Shown here piece after piece: positions 1 to 6,707 of a stretch of DNA of 11,663 nucleotides; position 1 is the first letter of the stretch, and each line of letters begins with the position of its first letter. Origin of the DNA: an uncultured Streptococcus sp. GTDB taxonomy: Bacteria; Bacillota; Bacilli; Lactobacillales; Streptococcaceae. The translations under genes were made by a program, and so were the position numbers. The notes beneath the pieces were generated by a model. It did no database searches and was not told the DNA's origin. It saw only the letters and a list, made by a program, of their open reading frames with translations. The stretch lies in contig NZ_CAUFJQ010000058.1 of NCBI RefSeq assembly GCF_959025735.1, forward strand, positions 1-11,663. The letters run 5' to 3'.

Positions 1-47
1 GACGACGAAATCGAATTCTAACGAATTACCGATTTCTGTCCCACTCT
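1..47 (-). terminator. Long hairpin after the deacetylase gene, cut by window edge
   Basis: Directly visible arms are GAAATCG (7-13) with CGATTTC (30-36), and AATTC (14-18) with GAATT (23-27) around a TAAC loop. An outer GAC (4-6)/GTC (38-40) pair lies outside these, and CCAC (41-44) would pair with bases lost beyond the left edge. It lies just past the stop of the leftward deacetylase gene, so it probably ends that transcript, and perhaps also a convergent one from the left. The GTGGGACAGAAATCG-like wording (minus strand) resembles a hairpin I recall between genes in many oral streptococci; that is memory, not a search. Confidence 0.55.
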
Positions 48-53
48 CTTTCT

Positions 54-932
54 TTATTCTTGGATCATGGCTAGGAGATCCTCTCCTGTAGTGGTTGGAA
101 GGATCCGGACTCGTTTGAGGGAATAGAGTCCATCAGCGGAGCTGGCTAGTCCATTTTTAGTGGTGAGGCCTAGTTTGTAGTCAGCTTTCTTGGCTTGGTC
201 GATCGTGACCTGGCTGTAGCGACCGGATGGGTAGACGATAACGCTGGTATTTTGATCCAGCACCTTATCTAGCAGGCGTTTAGAAGCAACTAGCTCATTC
301 TTTTGGGTCTCAAGACTGGAATTGGCTAGGTCTGGATGATTGACCGTATGGCTTTCAAAGGTCAAGCCAGCACTTTTCATCTCTTTGATTTGGTCAAAGG
401 TCAGGACATTTTCTTTTTCCTTTTGGGTAAAGTCCGTGATGATATTATTGGTGGCGGTCATCTTGTACTTCTTAAGAAGCGGATAGACGATAGTATAGAA
501 ATCTTCGACGCCATCATCAAAGGTCAGCCAGACAAATTTCTTTCCTTTGGGTACTTCGTTCTTGACGAGGATGCGATAGGCTTCCCCAGGTGTCAGGGTG
601 TAGTAACCCGCTTTTTTTAGGGCCTTTAGTTGGCTTTCAAAGGTTTCTGGATCAACGATCAAATTAGCATTGGCAGCTTCAGACTCGGCCATATTGTGCA
701 CGGAGTGGTACATGAGGATGGGCAGTTTGACCGGCTTTTTCACCCGAGTCCACTCGATAGAGGAGCTACCTTCTTCGAGAGAACGCGTCATGGCAGTGCC
801 ACTGGTATTCCCCTCATTCGGCTGAGTGATCCGCTTGATCAGAAGAAAGCTACAAATAAAGATACAGACCAGTAGGAGGGCATTGATTCCAAGTAGGGCT
901 TTGATTTTTTTATGTACTCTTCGTTTACTCAT
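54..932 (-). CDS. Membrane-anchored polysaccharide deacetylase (NodB domain)
   Basis: Predicted 292-residue carbohydrate esterase of family 4, removing acetyl groups from N-acetylated glycans (peptidoglycan or another surface polysaccharide) outside the membrane. A basic N-terminus and one hydrophobic segment (about residues 10-32) form an uncleaved signal anchor. A NodB fold follows: MYHSV at 74-78, TFDDG at 137-141 (catalytic base and metal-binding aspartates), SHTVNH at 194-199 (metal-binding histidines) and YPSG at 234-237, the form of motif 3 seen in IcaB/YxkH-like members. It is much shorter than pneumococcal PgdA, so I do not call it pgdA. The ATG at 932 is preceded by GGTGA four bases upstream. 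An upstream TTG at 971 lies inside the promoter and is rejected. It is transcribed divergently from hom. The substrate is unknown. Confidence 0.88.
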   Translation of the reverse strand: MSKRRVHKKIKALLGINALLLVCIFICSFLLIKRITQPNEGNTSGTAMTRSLEEGSSSIEWTRVKKPVKLPILMYHSVHNMAESEAANANLIVDPETFESQLKALKKAGYYTLTPGEAYRILVKNEVPKGKKFVWLTFDDGVEDFYTIVYPLLKKYKMTATNNIITDFTQKEKENVLTFDQIKEMKSAGLTFESHTVNHPDLANSSLETQKNELVASKRLLDKVLDQNTSVIVYPSGRYSQVTIDQAKKADYKLGLTTKNGLASSADGLYSLKRVRILPTTTGEDLLAMIQE

Positions 933-959
933 AGTGTCACCGCTTTCATTGTTTTCTTT

Positions 960-989
960 ATTGTACCACAAATTCTATGTTTTTTTCCA
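960..989 (-). promoter_or_regulatory. Promoter of the deacetylase gene
   Basis: Read on the minus strand there is an extended -10, TGG followed by TACAAT (plus-strand 960-965), and a weak -35 TGGAAA (plus-strand 984-989) about 18 bases upstream. Transcription would start near 953, leaving a short leader before the ATG at 932. This placement is the reason for rejecting the longer N-terminus. Confidence 0.6.
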
Positions 990-998
990 GAACTTGCT

Positions 999-1013
999 AC
1001 AGGCTGATCCTGT
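999..1013. promoter_or_regulatory. Inverted repeat between divergent promoters (possible operator)
   Basis: ACAGG (999-1003) and CCTGT (1009-1013) form a perfect dyad around CTGAT. It sits between the -35 regions of the leftward deacetylase promoter and the rightward hom promoter. The arms are only five bases, so chance is a real possibility. Confidence 0.25.
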
Positions 1014-1044
1014 CATGAAAATTCAGACTTTTTAAGGCAATTGG

Positions 1045-1073
1045 CTGTCAAAAGCCCAAGTTTTTGTTATAAT
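1045..1073 (+). promoter_or_regulatory. Promoter of hom-thrB
   Basis: There is a perfect TATAAT at 1068-1073 with an upstream TG (1065-1066), so it is an extended -10. A 17-base spacer separates it from CTGTCA (1045-1050), which matches TTGACA at four of six positions. Transcription should begin near 1080, about 28 bases before the hom start. I see no leader peptide, attenuator or T-box. Confidence 0.8.
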
Positions 1074-1107
1074 GGACCTACTATAGAAAATTCAAGGAGT
1101 CAATAGG

Positions 1108-2394
1108 ATGTCTGTTAAGATTGCCTTACTAGGCTTTGGTACTGTTGCTAGTGGCGTACCATTTTTATTAAAAGAAAACCATGAAAAAATTACCCAGGCT
1201 GCTCAGGATGACATTGAGATTGCCAAGGTCTTGGTTCGCGATGATGCGGAAAAACAAAGTTTGCAAGCGGCTGGCCATGACTACAACTTTGTGACCAATG
1301 TCGATGAGATTATTGAAGACAAAGAGATTGCCATCGTGGTTGAATTGATGGGCCGGATTGAGCCAGCGAAGACCTTTATCACCCGTGCTCTTGAAGCAGG
1401 TAAGCATGTCGTTTCTGCTAACAAAGACCTTCTAGCTGTTCATGGAAGTGAATTGCTAGAGATTGCTCAAAAACACCAAGTAGCTCTTTATTATGAAGCA
1501 GCTGTAGCGGGTGGGATCCCAATCCTTCGAACCTTGGTGAATTCCCTGGCTTCTGACAAGGTGACCAAAGTACTCGGTGTGGTCAATGGAACCTCCAACT
1601 TCATGATGACCAAAATGGTCGAAGAAGGCTGGACTTATGAGGATGCTTTAGCAGAAGCGCAACGCCTGGGTTACGCTGAAAGTGACCCAACCAATGACGT
1701 CGAAGGGATCGATGCAGCCTACAAGATGGTGATCTTAAGTCAATTTGCCTTTGGGATGAATATCCAATTTGACCAAGTAGGTCACAAAGGGATCAGTCAG
1801 ATCACTCCACAAGATGTCTCAGTAGCTCAAAGCCTTGGTTATGTGATCAAACTGGTCGGCTCGATCGTTGAAACTGAGTCAGGGATTGCAGCTGAAGTGA
1901 CGCCAACCTTCCTTCCAAAACAGCATCCACTCGCAGGAGTGAACGACGTTATGAATGCAGTCTATGTAGAATCCATCGGTATTGGGGAGTCTATGTACTA
2001 TGGACCAGGTGCTGGTCAAAAACCAACAGCGACAAGTGTCGTAGCTGATATTGTGCGCATTGTCCGTCGTCTAAAAGAAGGAACGATCGGTAAAGCCTTC
2101 AATGAATACAGCCGCCCTCTTCAATTGGCCAAACCAGAAGACGTGAAGAACAATTATTATTTCTCAATTAAGGCACCAGATGCGACTGGTCAAATCTTGC
2201 GTCTTGCGGAAATCTTTAATGCAGAAGGAGCTTCCTTCAAGCAAATCCTTCAAGAAGACTCAGATGGTCAATTTGCAAGTGTCGTCATCATTACCCACCA
2301 AGTCAACCAAACACAATTCAAGAACTTGGTTGAAAAATTGGATTCAGAGGCGAATTTCGAACTCTTGAATACCTTTAAAGTCTTGGGAGAATAA
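1108..2394 (+). CDS. hom: Homoserine dehydrogenase
   Basis: Reduces L-aspartate-4-semialdehyde to L-homoserine with NAD(P)H, the shared step towards threonine and methionine; cytosolic. The 428-residue length is normal for the monofunctional Gram-positive enzyme. The N-terminal nucleotide-binding fold has GFGTVASG at 9-16. SANKDLLA (103-110) holds the conserved lysine K106. The catalytic block at about 188-206 (GYAESDP...DAAYK) has E191, D202 and K206, spaced as E208, D219 and K223 of the yeast enzyme. Residues about 350-428 (YFSIKAPD onward) form a C-terminal ACT domain, which usually mediates threonine feedback inhibition. An AAGGAG Shine-Dalgarno (1094-1099) lies eight bases before the ATG. 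The stop is two bases before thrB, so the two are co-transcribed. Confidence 0.97.
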   Translation: MSVKIALLGFGTVASGVPFLLKENHEKITQAAQDDIEIAKVLVRDDAEKQSLQAAGHDYNFVTNVDEIIEDKEIAIVVELMGRIEPAKTFITRALEAGKHVVSANKDLLAVHGSELLEIAQKHQVALYYEAAVAGGIPILRTLVNSLASDKVTKVLGVVNGTSNFMMTKMVEEGWTYEDALAEAQRLGYAESDPTNDVEGIDAAYKMVILSQFAFGMNIQFDQVGHKGISQITPQDVSVAQSLGYVIKLVGSIVETESGIAAEVTPTFLPKQHPLAGVNDVMNAVYVESIGIGESMYYGPGAGQKPTATSVVADIVRIVRRLKEGTIGKAFNEYSRPLQLAKPEDVKNNYYFSIKAPDATGQILRLAEIFNAEGASFKQILQEDSDGQFASVVIITHQVNQTQFKNLVEKLDSEANFELLNTFKVLGE

Positions 2395-2396
2395 GC

Positions 2397-3263
2397 ATGA
2401 AAATTATTGTTCCAGCAACCAGTGCCAATGTAGGGCCAGGATTTGATTCTGTTGGGATTGCCGTGACTCGCTATTTGACCATTGAAGTCCTTGAACCAGC
2501 TGATGCTTGGTTCATTGAGCATGATCTTGGAGCAGGGATTCCGACGGATGAGAAAAACCTCTTGCTCTCAACAGCTCTTTCTATCTCAACTGATATGCAC
2601 CCTCATCGGATCAAGATGACCAGTCAAGTGCCTTTGGCGCGTGGTCTGGGTTCTTCTAGCTCGGTCATTGTCGCAGGGATTGAATTGGCTAACCAATTAG
2701 CCAAGCTCCAGCTATCAGATGCTGAGAAATTACGCATCGCGACCGAGATCGAAGGTCATCCGGATAATGTAGCTCCGGCTATTTTTGGAAATATGGTCAT
2801 CGCTAGCTACATCGGTGAAGATGTCCAATATGTCACGGCTGACTTCCCAAGCTGTGACCTTGTGGCCTTTGTACCGAGCTACCAATTGAAGACCAGTGAT
2901 AGTCGCAATGTCCTACCGAAAGAATGGTCTTATAAGGAAGCTGTTGCAGCTAGTAGCGTAGCCAATGTCGCTATCGCAGCTCTCCTCAAGGGAGATTTGG
3001 TGACAGCTGGTCGCTCCATTGAGTTAGATCATTTCCACGAACGCTACCGTCAATCTCTTGTCAAAGAGTTCCCTCAGGTCAAAGAAGTCGCGCATGCGCA
3101 TGGGGCTTACGCCACCTATCTGTCGGGAGCAGGCCCAACGATCATGAACCTCTTAGCACCAGAGCATACAGGCACCTTTGTCGCAGCTCTTGAAAAACTC
3201 GGGCTAGAAGGTCAGATTTTCCAACTTAAAATTGACACATTCGGCGTTCGTGTTGAGAAATAA
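2397..3263 (+). CDS. thrB: Homoserine kinase
   Basis: Phosphorylates L-homoserine with ATP to O-phospho-L-homoserine, the committed step to threonine; cytosolic. This is a 288-residue GHMP-superfamily kinase with three classical motifs: the N-terminal substrate loop PATSANVGPGFDS (6-18), the glycine/serine-rich phosphate loop GLGSSSS (83-89), and the C-terminal SGAGPT (243-248). GHPDNVAPA (120-128) is also typical of ThrB. The Shine-Dalgarno GGGAG (2385-2389) lies inside the end of hom, seven bases before the ATG. No thrC is in the window, so threonine synthase must be encoded elsewhere. An intrinsic terminator follows the gene. Confidence 0.97.
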   Translation: MKIIVPATSANVGPGFDSVGIAVTRYLTIEVLEPADAWFIEHDLGAGIPTDEKNLLLSTALSISTDMHPHRIKMTSQVPLARGLGSSSSVIVAGIELANQLAKLQLSDAEKLRIATEIEGHPDNVAPAIFGNMVIASYIGEDVQYVTADFPSCDLVAFVPSYQLKTSDSRNVLPKEWSYKEAVAASSVANVAIAALLKGDLVTAGRSIELDHFHERYRQSLVKEFPQVKEVAHAHGAYATYLSGAGPTIMNLLAPEHTGTFVAALEKLGLEGQIFQLKIDTFGVRVEK

Positions 3264-3287
3264 ACCCCAATGTAACACAAATGAAAG

Positions 3288-3318
3288 AAGGATGTATACG
3301 AATGTATATGTCCTTTTT
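3288..3318 (+). terminator. Intrinsic terminator of hom-thrB
   Basis: An 11-pair stem (3288-3298 with 3305-3315, two pairs being G-U) closes a CGAATG loop and is followed by a run of T ending at 3318. It starts 25 bases after the thrB stop. Confidence 0.75.
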
Positions 3319-3328
3319 GCTTCTCCTA

Positions 3329-3337
3329 TGGTAGAAT
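3329..3337 (+). promoter_or_regulatory. Extended -10 promoter for the 312-residue membrane protein gene
   Basis: TGG followed by TAGAAT (3332-3337) is an extended -10 placed immediately after the thrB terminator. No good -35 is present at 17 bases. The predicted start near 3344 gives a roughly 45-base leader. Confidence 0.5.
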
Positions 3338-3349
3338 GGGAATTGTATG

Positions 3350-3370
3350 GGGAAAAGCTCAAGCTTTCCC
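3350..3370 (+). other. 5' leader hairpin before the 312-residue membrane protein gene
   Basis: GGGAAAAGC (3350-3358) pairs with GCTTTCCC (3363-3370) around a TCAA loop, with one bulged A. It falls within the first few bases of the predicted transcript and upstream of the ribosome site AGGGGG (3379-3384). It could protect the 5' end of the mRNA or act as a control element. Confidence 0.45.
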
Positions 3371-3388
3371 GAAAGTTTAGGGGGAAAC

Positions 3389-4327
3389 ATGAAACCAGAA
3401 TATTTATATAGTATTGCTACTGATCTTGGGCTGCAATTTGATGGCGAAGCCCGTGTGATGTATGGGGAGCGTGAAGGCTTCTTGTTAGTCATTGAAGGCG
3501 CTCAAACCAAGAATGTATTTACCATTTCACTCAGTGTGAAACAAGGTTCCGAAGGAGACTTGATCGAGGATAGTGAAATTCTTTGGAATGAATTAAAAGA
3601 ACAATCAAAAGCCATTAATGCTATCTCTTTTGATGGTTACTTGACCTCGATCGTCGTCAAGGGCGGAATGACCAAAGGGAAGGCTGTCGAAACCTTATGG
3701 ACAGCTATCCAAGATATTGTTGATTTCTTACTCAACCACCAATTTGTGCAAGTGAATGCGGAAACGGGTGAGGAAGGACCAATCGGTCTGTATCAAATTG
3801 GAGATGCGATCTTTTTAATCGACGATGCAACCTTTAGAGCTTACCAAGCCGAAGTGCAAGATACAGTTGAAGCTTATGAAGCTCGGGAAGAAAACTTCCT
3901 TTTAGGGATTGTAGGGGCTGTGATCGGTGTGATCCTCGGTGGAGCCGTTGCCCTCTTGGTAGCGCGTCTTGGCTATGTGTCTGTTTTAGCAGGGGCTGCC
4001 CTTGGTTTTTGTACCATCAAAGGTTATGAGATCCTTGGTAAAAAACTGACTAAAAAAGGTGTAGTAGTTTCAGCTATTTTGATGGTCTTGACCGTCTTTT
4101 TGGTCAACCAATTAGATTATACTTTGGCGCTTATGAGTGAACTGGATTTGCCATTTGATATGTCCTGGACGCTTCTCAATGAAGCGACATTCTCAGGGGA
4201 TGTCCCTGATAAATTTTACTTGAATCTAGCACTCTTAGCTGTCTTTACTCTTGGTGGTGCTTGGATTTCGGTCAAATCAGCTCTGGATGGACAAAAGAAT
4301 CGTGCCATTGCTCGTAAAATTGCATAA
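3389..4327 (+). CDS. Uncharacterised four-helix membrane protein
   Basis: I do not recognise a characterised family. The 312 residues divide into a soluble N-terminal region (about 1-168, mixed alpha/beta, acidic, no export signal) and a membrane domain. The membrane domain has four likely helices: about 170-193, 195-214, 222-241 and 277-297. The first two are glycine-rich (GAVIGVILGGAVALL, then AGAALGFCTIKGYEILG), followed by KKLTKKGVVVS. Similar glycine-rich, GYE-containing membrane ends occur in uncharacterised Firmicutes proteins (recollection only). The ATG at 3389 is chosen because AGGGGG lies four bases upstream. An in-frame ATG at 3347 has no ribosome site and lies within a few bases of the predicted transcript start. 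The gene has its own promoter and terminator between thrB and murB, so context gives no firm clue to function. Confidence 0.85.
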   Translation: MKPEYLYSIATDLGLQFDGEARVMYGEREGFLLVIEGAQTKNVFTISLSVKQGSEGDLIEDSEILWNELKEQSKAINAISFDGYLTSIVVKGGMTKGKAVETLWTAIQDIVDFLLNHQFVQVNAETGEEGPIGLYQIGDAIFLIDDATFRAYQAEVQDTVEAYEAREENFLLGIVGAVIGVILGGAVALLVARLGYVSVLAGAALGFCTIKGYEILGKKLTKKGVVVSAILMVLTVFLVNQLDYTLALMSELDLPFDMSWTLLNEATFSGDVPDKFYLNLALLAVFTLGGAWISVKSALDGQKNRAIARKIA

Positions 4328-4335
4328 TGAATGAT

Positions 4336-4376
4336 AAAAGGAAGGCCTGAATATTATAGGTCTTCTTTTGTTTTTT
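4336..4376 (+). terminator. Intrinsic terminator after the membrane protein gene
   Basis: GAAGGCCT (4341-4348) pairs with AGGTCTTC (4358-4365) over eight pairs including one G-U. It is extended by AAAA (4336-4339) with TTTT (4366-4369) across a bulged G. After a single G comes a run of six T (4371-4376). Confidence 0.85.
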
Positions 4377-4400
4377 AGGGTCGAAAAATAGTCAAAAATT

Positions 4401-4409
4401 TGGTATAAT
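4401..4409 (+). promoter_or_regulatory. Promoter of murB (and probably the pot genes)
   Basis: TGG followed by a perfect TATAAT (4404-4409) is a strong extended -10. The -35 position (around 4381-4386) is poor. Transcription would start near 4416, about 30 bases before the murB ATG. Confidence 0.75.
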
Positions 4410-4445
4410 AGTTTGTATTTTTATAGAGAGAGAACAGACAGAAAG

Positions 4446-5342
4446 ATGAATGAAAAAATGAATCAAATTCTTGAAGGGATTGATATCCGTTTTCAAGAAC
4501 CTTTAAAACATTATACCTTCACAAAGGTAGGTGGGAATGCTGAATTTTTAGCCTTTCCCCGCAACCAATACGAATTAAAACGCATCGTTCAATTTGCCAA
4601 CCAAGAGCAAATTCCATGGATGGTCCTGGGCAATGCATCCAATATCATTGTCCGCGATGGGGGCATTCCGGGATTTGTCATTATGTTTGATCGCTTGCGT
4701 GACATCAGTGTGGATGGTTATGTGATCGAAGCAGAGGCAGGTGCTAAACTCATCGACACCACCCATGTGGCCTTGCACCATAGTTTGAAAGGCTTCGAGT
4801 TTGCTAGTGGCATTCCAGGCAGTGTCGGTGGGGCTGTCTTTATGAATGCTGGAGCTTATGGGGGAGAGATTGCTCATGTCCTTGTATCTTGTAAGGTCTT
4901 GACCAAGGAAGGGGAAATTGAAACCTTGTCGGCGAAAGAGTTGGCTTTTGGCTACCGTCATTCTAAGATTCAAGAGACAGGGGCTGTCGTCATCTCTGCC
5001 AAATTTGCTTTGTCTCCAGGCAATCACGAGGCGATCAAGCAGGAGATGGATCGGTTGACCCATCTTCGTCAGTTGAAACAACCCCTTGAATACCCTTCTT
5101 GTGGATCTGTCTTTAAGCGTCCTGTCGGTCATTTTGCAGGTCAATTGATCAGCGAAGCAGGTCTGAAAGGCTATCGAATCGGTGGTGTTGAAGTTTCTGA
5201 AAAGCATGCCGGCTTTATGGTCAATGTCGATAATGGAACAGCTAAGGACTACGAAGATTTGATCGCCCATGTCATTGAGGAAGTAGAAGCTCACTCAGGC
5301 GTCCGTTTAGAACCAGAAGTTCGCATTATCGGTCAAGCCTAA
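4446..5342 (+). CDS. murB: UDP-N-acetylenolpyruvoylglucosamine reductase
   Basis: Reduces UDP-GlcNAc-enolpyruvate to UDP-N-acetylmuramate with NADPH and FAD, the second committed step of peptidoglycan precursor synthesis; cytosolic. The 298-residue length fits streptococcal MurB. The FAD-binding domain shows GNASNIIVRDGG (62-73) and GIPGSVGGAVFMNAGAYGG (122-140). GYRHS (169-173) holds the active-site arginine R171. YPSCGSVFKRP (216-226) holds the proton-donating serine S221, and LEPEVRIIG near the end holds the last catalytic glutamate. The start is the ATG at 4446, with a diffuse GAGAGAGA ribosome site upstream. A TTG at 4413 would precede the transcript start, and ATG 4458 is a possible alternative. 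No terminator separates it from potA, a gene order also found in pneumococcus. Confidence 0.95.
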   Translation: MNEKMNQILEGIDIRFQEPLKHYTFTKVGGNAEFLAFPRNQYELKRIVQFANQEQIPWMVLGNASNIIVRDGGIPGFVIMFDRLRDISVDGYVIEAEAGAKLIDTTHVALHHSLKGFEFASGIPGSVGGAVFMNAGAYGGEIAHVLVSCKVLTKEGEIETLSAKELAFGYRHSKIQETGAVVISAKFALSPGNHEAIKQEMDRLTHLRQLKQPLEYPSCGSVFKRPVGHFAGQLISEAGLKGYRIGGVEVSEKHAGFMVNVDNGTAKDYEDLIAHVIEEVEAHSGVRLEPEVRIIGQA

Positions 5343-5549
5343 GAACTTTAGTATTGAAGAACAATTGATTGTGAACCATCGATAGCATCAGTCGGAGAGG
5401 GGGTGAGTGCCTATCGATACCGTAAATAGGTGGGGCAGTCTAGTAAGTCCCCGAGAGGTATTGGTGGTCTGACAGGTTTTCCTGTCAGCCGCTGCATTTT
5501 CGTATGAAAAGCAGTTTGGTAATCGCAGTAAAGAAGGAATTTATGTGAA
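5343..5549 (+). ncRNA. Structured murB-potA spacer; candidate cis-regulatory leader RNA
   Basis: This spacer of 207 bases has no gene but several consistent helices. ATCGATAG (5378-5385) pairs with CTATCGAT (5411-5418). ACC (5419-5421) pairs with GGT (5457-5459) around an inner GGGG/CCCC stem (5432-5435 with 5449-5452). GG-CTGACAGG (5466-5476, one bulge) pairs with CCTGTCAG-CC (5481-5490) around TTTT. CTGC-TTTTC (5492-5501, one bulged A) pairs with GAAAA-GCAG (5506-5514) around GTAT. The last two hairpins lack a convincing T run, so neither is a plain terminator. I recognise no known riboswitch core. The lactic-acid-bacterial asd RNA motif (about 170 nt) is one class worth testing. Regulation of potABCD, for example by polyamines, is inference. 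Confidence 0.5.
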
Positions 5550-5552
5550 TTG
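5534..5552 (+). promoter_or_regulatory. Unusual potA start region with an AUG-UGA start-stop
   Basis: The ribosome site AAGGA begins near 5534 and ends at 5538. The best-spaced start codon is ATG at 5543-5545, immediately followed by TGA (5546-5548). A GTG at 5545 also stops after one codon (TGA 5551-5553). The only start compatible with the PotA N-terminus is TTG at 5550, eleven bases from the ribosome site. In that frame a TAA at 5529-5531 excludes any start further upstream. Confidence 0.7.
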
Positions 5553-6707
5553 AAAAAACCAATTATTGAGTTTAAAAATGTTTCAAAGGTCTTTGAAGAT
5601 AGCGGAACCGTTGTCCTAAAGGATATCAATTTTGAATTGGAGGAAGGGAAGTTCTATACCCTGCTCGGTGCATCTGGATCAGGAAAATCAACTATCCTTA
5701 ATATCATTGCTGGTCTTTTGGATGCGACGACTGGAGATGTATATCTTGATGGGGAACGGATCAATGATGTCCCTACCAACAAACGTGACGTCCACACCGT
5801 CTTTCAGTCCTATGCCCTGTTTCCACATATGACAGTCTTTGAAAATGTGGCTTTTCCCCTTCGTTTGAAAAAGGTGGACAAGGCTGAGATCGAACGTCGG
5901 GTTTCAGAAGTCTTGAAAATGGTCCAGTTAGCTGGATTTGAAAAACGCTCGATCCAAAAATTATCTGGTGGTCAACGCCAGCGGGTAGCTATTGCCCGGG
6001 CTATTATCAATGAACCACGAGTGGTCCTTTTAGATGAGCCCTTGTCTGCACTTGACTTGAAGCTTCGGACAGACATGCAGTATGAGTTGCGGGAATTGCA
6101 ACAACGCTTGGGGATTACCTTTGTCTTTGTTACCCACGACCAAGAAGAAGCCCTTGCCATGAGTGACTGGATCTTTGTCATGAATGAAGGAGAGATCGTC
6201 CAATCTGGTACACCGGTTGATATCTATGATGAACCGATTAACCACTTTGTAGCCACCTTTATCGGGGAGTCTAACATTCTAGATGGTCGCATGATCGAGG
6301 ACTACTTGGTTGAGTTCAATGGCAAACGCTTTGAAGCGGTCGATGGGGGGATGCGTCCAAATGAACCAGTTGAAGTCGTCATTCGTCCTGAAGACTTGCA
6401 AATCACTCTTCCTGAAGAAGGCAAGCTCCAAGTGAAGGTGGACACCCAGCTCTTCCGTGGTGTTCATTACGAGATCATCGCCTATGATGATTTGGGAAAT
6501 GAGTGGATGATTCACTCCACTCGTAAGGCTATCGTGGGAGAAGTTATCGGGCTAGACTTTGAACCAGAAGATATCCACGTTATGCGTCTCAACGAAACCG
6601 AAGAAGAATTCGATGCACGGATCGAAGAGTACGTTGAAGTGGAAGAGCAAGAAGCTGGTTTGATTAATGCCATTGAGGAGGAAAGAGATGAAGAAAACAA
6701 CCTCTAA
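5550..6707 (+). CDS. potA: Spermidine/putrescine ABC transporter, ATP-binding protein
   Basis: ATPase that powers polyamine import through the PotBC channel; it acts as a dimer on the inner face of the membrane. The 385 residues contain Walker A GASGSGKST (40-48), Q-loop Q86, signature LSGGQ (138-142), Walker B VVLLDEP (158-164, catalytic E163) and H-loop H196. A TOBE-type regulatory region (about 240-345) and a glutamate-rich tail (about 348-385) follow. The protein begins MKKPIIEF from a UUG codon; no in-frame ATG or GTG lies upstream before a stop. The gene is first in potABCD, follows the structured murB spacer, and overlaps potB by 20 bases. The weak, poorly spaced start suggests that translation of this gene is limited. 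Confidence 0.96.
   Translation: MKKPIIEFKNVSKVFEDSGTVVLKDINFELEEGKFYTLLGASGSGKSTILNIIAGLLDATTGDVYLDGERINDVPTNKRDVHTVFQSYALFPHMTVFENVAFPLRLKKVDKAEIERRVSEVLKMVQLAGFEKRSIQKLSGGQRQRVAIARAIINEPRVVLLDEPLSALDLKLRTDMQYELRELQQRLGITFVFVTHDQEEALAMSDWIFVMNEGEIVQSGTPVDIYDEPINHFVATFIGESNILDGRMIEDYLVEFNGKRFEAVDGGMRPNEPVEVVIRPEDLQITLPEEGKLQVKVDTQLFRGVHYEIIAYDDLGNEWMIHSTRKAIVGEVIGLDFEPEDIHVMRLNETEEEFDARIEEYVEVEEQEAGLINAIEEERDEENNL

Noticed and set aside
933..971. N-terminal extension of the deacetylase from a TTG at 971
   Set aside because: The TTG and the following codons overlap the promoter -10; the ATG at 932 has its own ribosome site and begins a normal signal anchor.
1085..1093. AGAAAATTC resembling half of a CodY box near the hom start
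   Set aside because: The other half (1078-1084) does not match; overall agreement with the 15-base consensus is only about 9 positions, close to chance in AT-rich DNA.
3297..3304. TACGAATG, one mismatch from the competence ComX box TACGAATA
   Set aside because: It forms the loop and stem edge of the thrB terminator, and a separate extended -10 (TAGAAT, 3332-3337) already explains the downstream gene. One mismatch in an eight-base motif is weak evidence.
4575..5294. Open frame of 239 codons on the minus strand inside murB
   Set aside because: It is antisense to a complete, motif-rich murB, and has no recognisable family or ribosome site. It is a shadow of the codon usage of murB.
5466..5514. 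Adjacent hairpins before potA read as an intrinsic terminator/attenuator
   Set aside because: Neither stem is followed by an adequate T run (TTTGG after the second, GCTGC after the first). I keep them as leader structure, not as a terminator.
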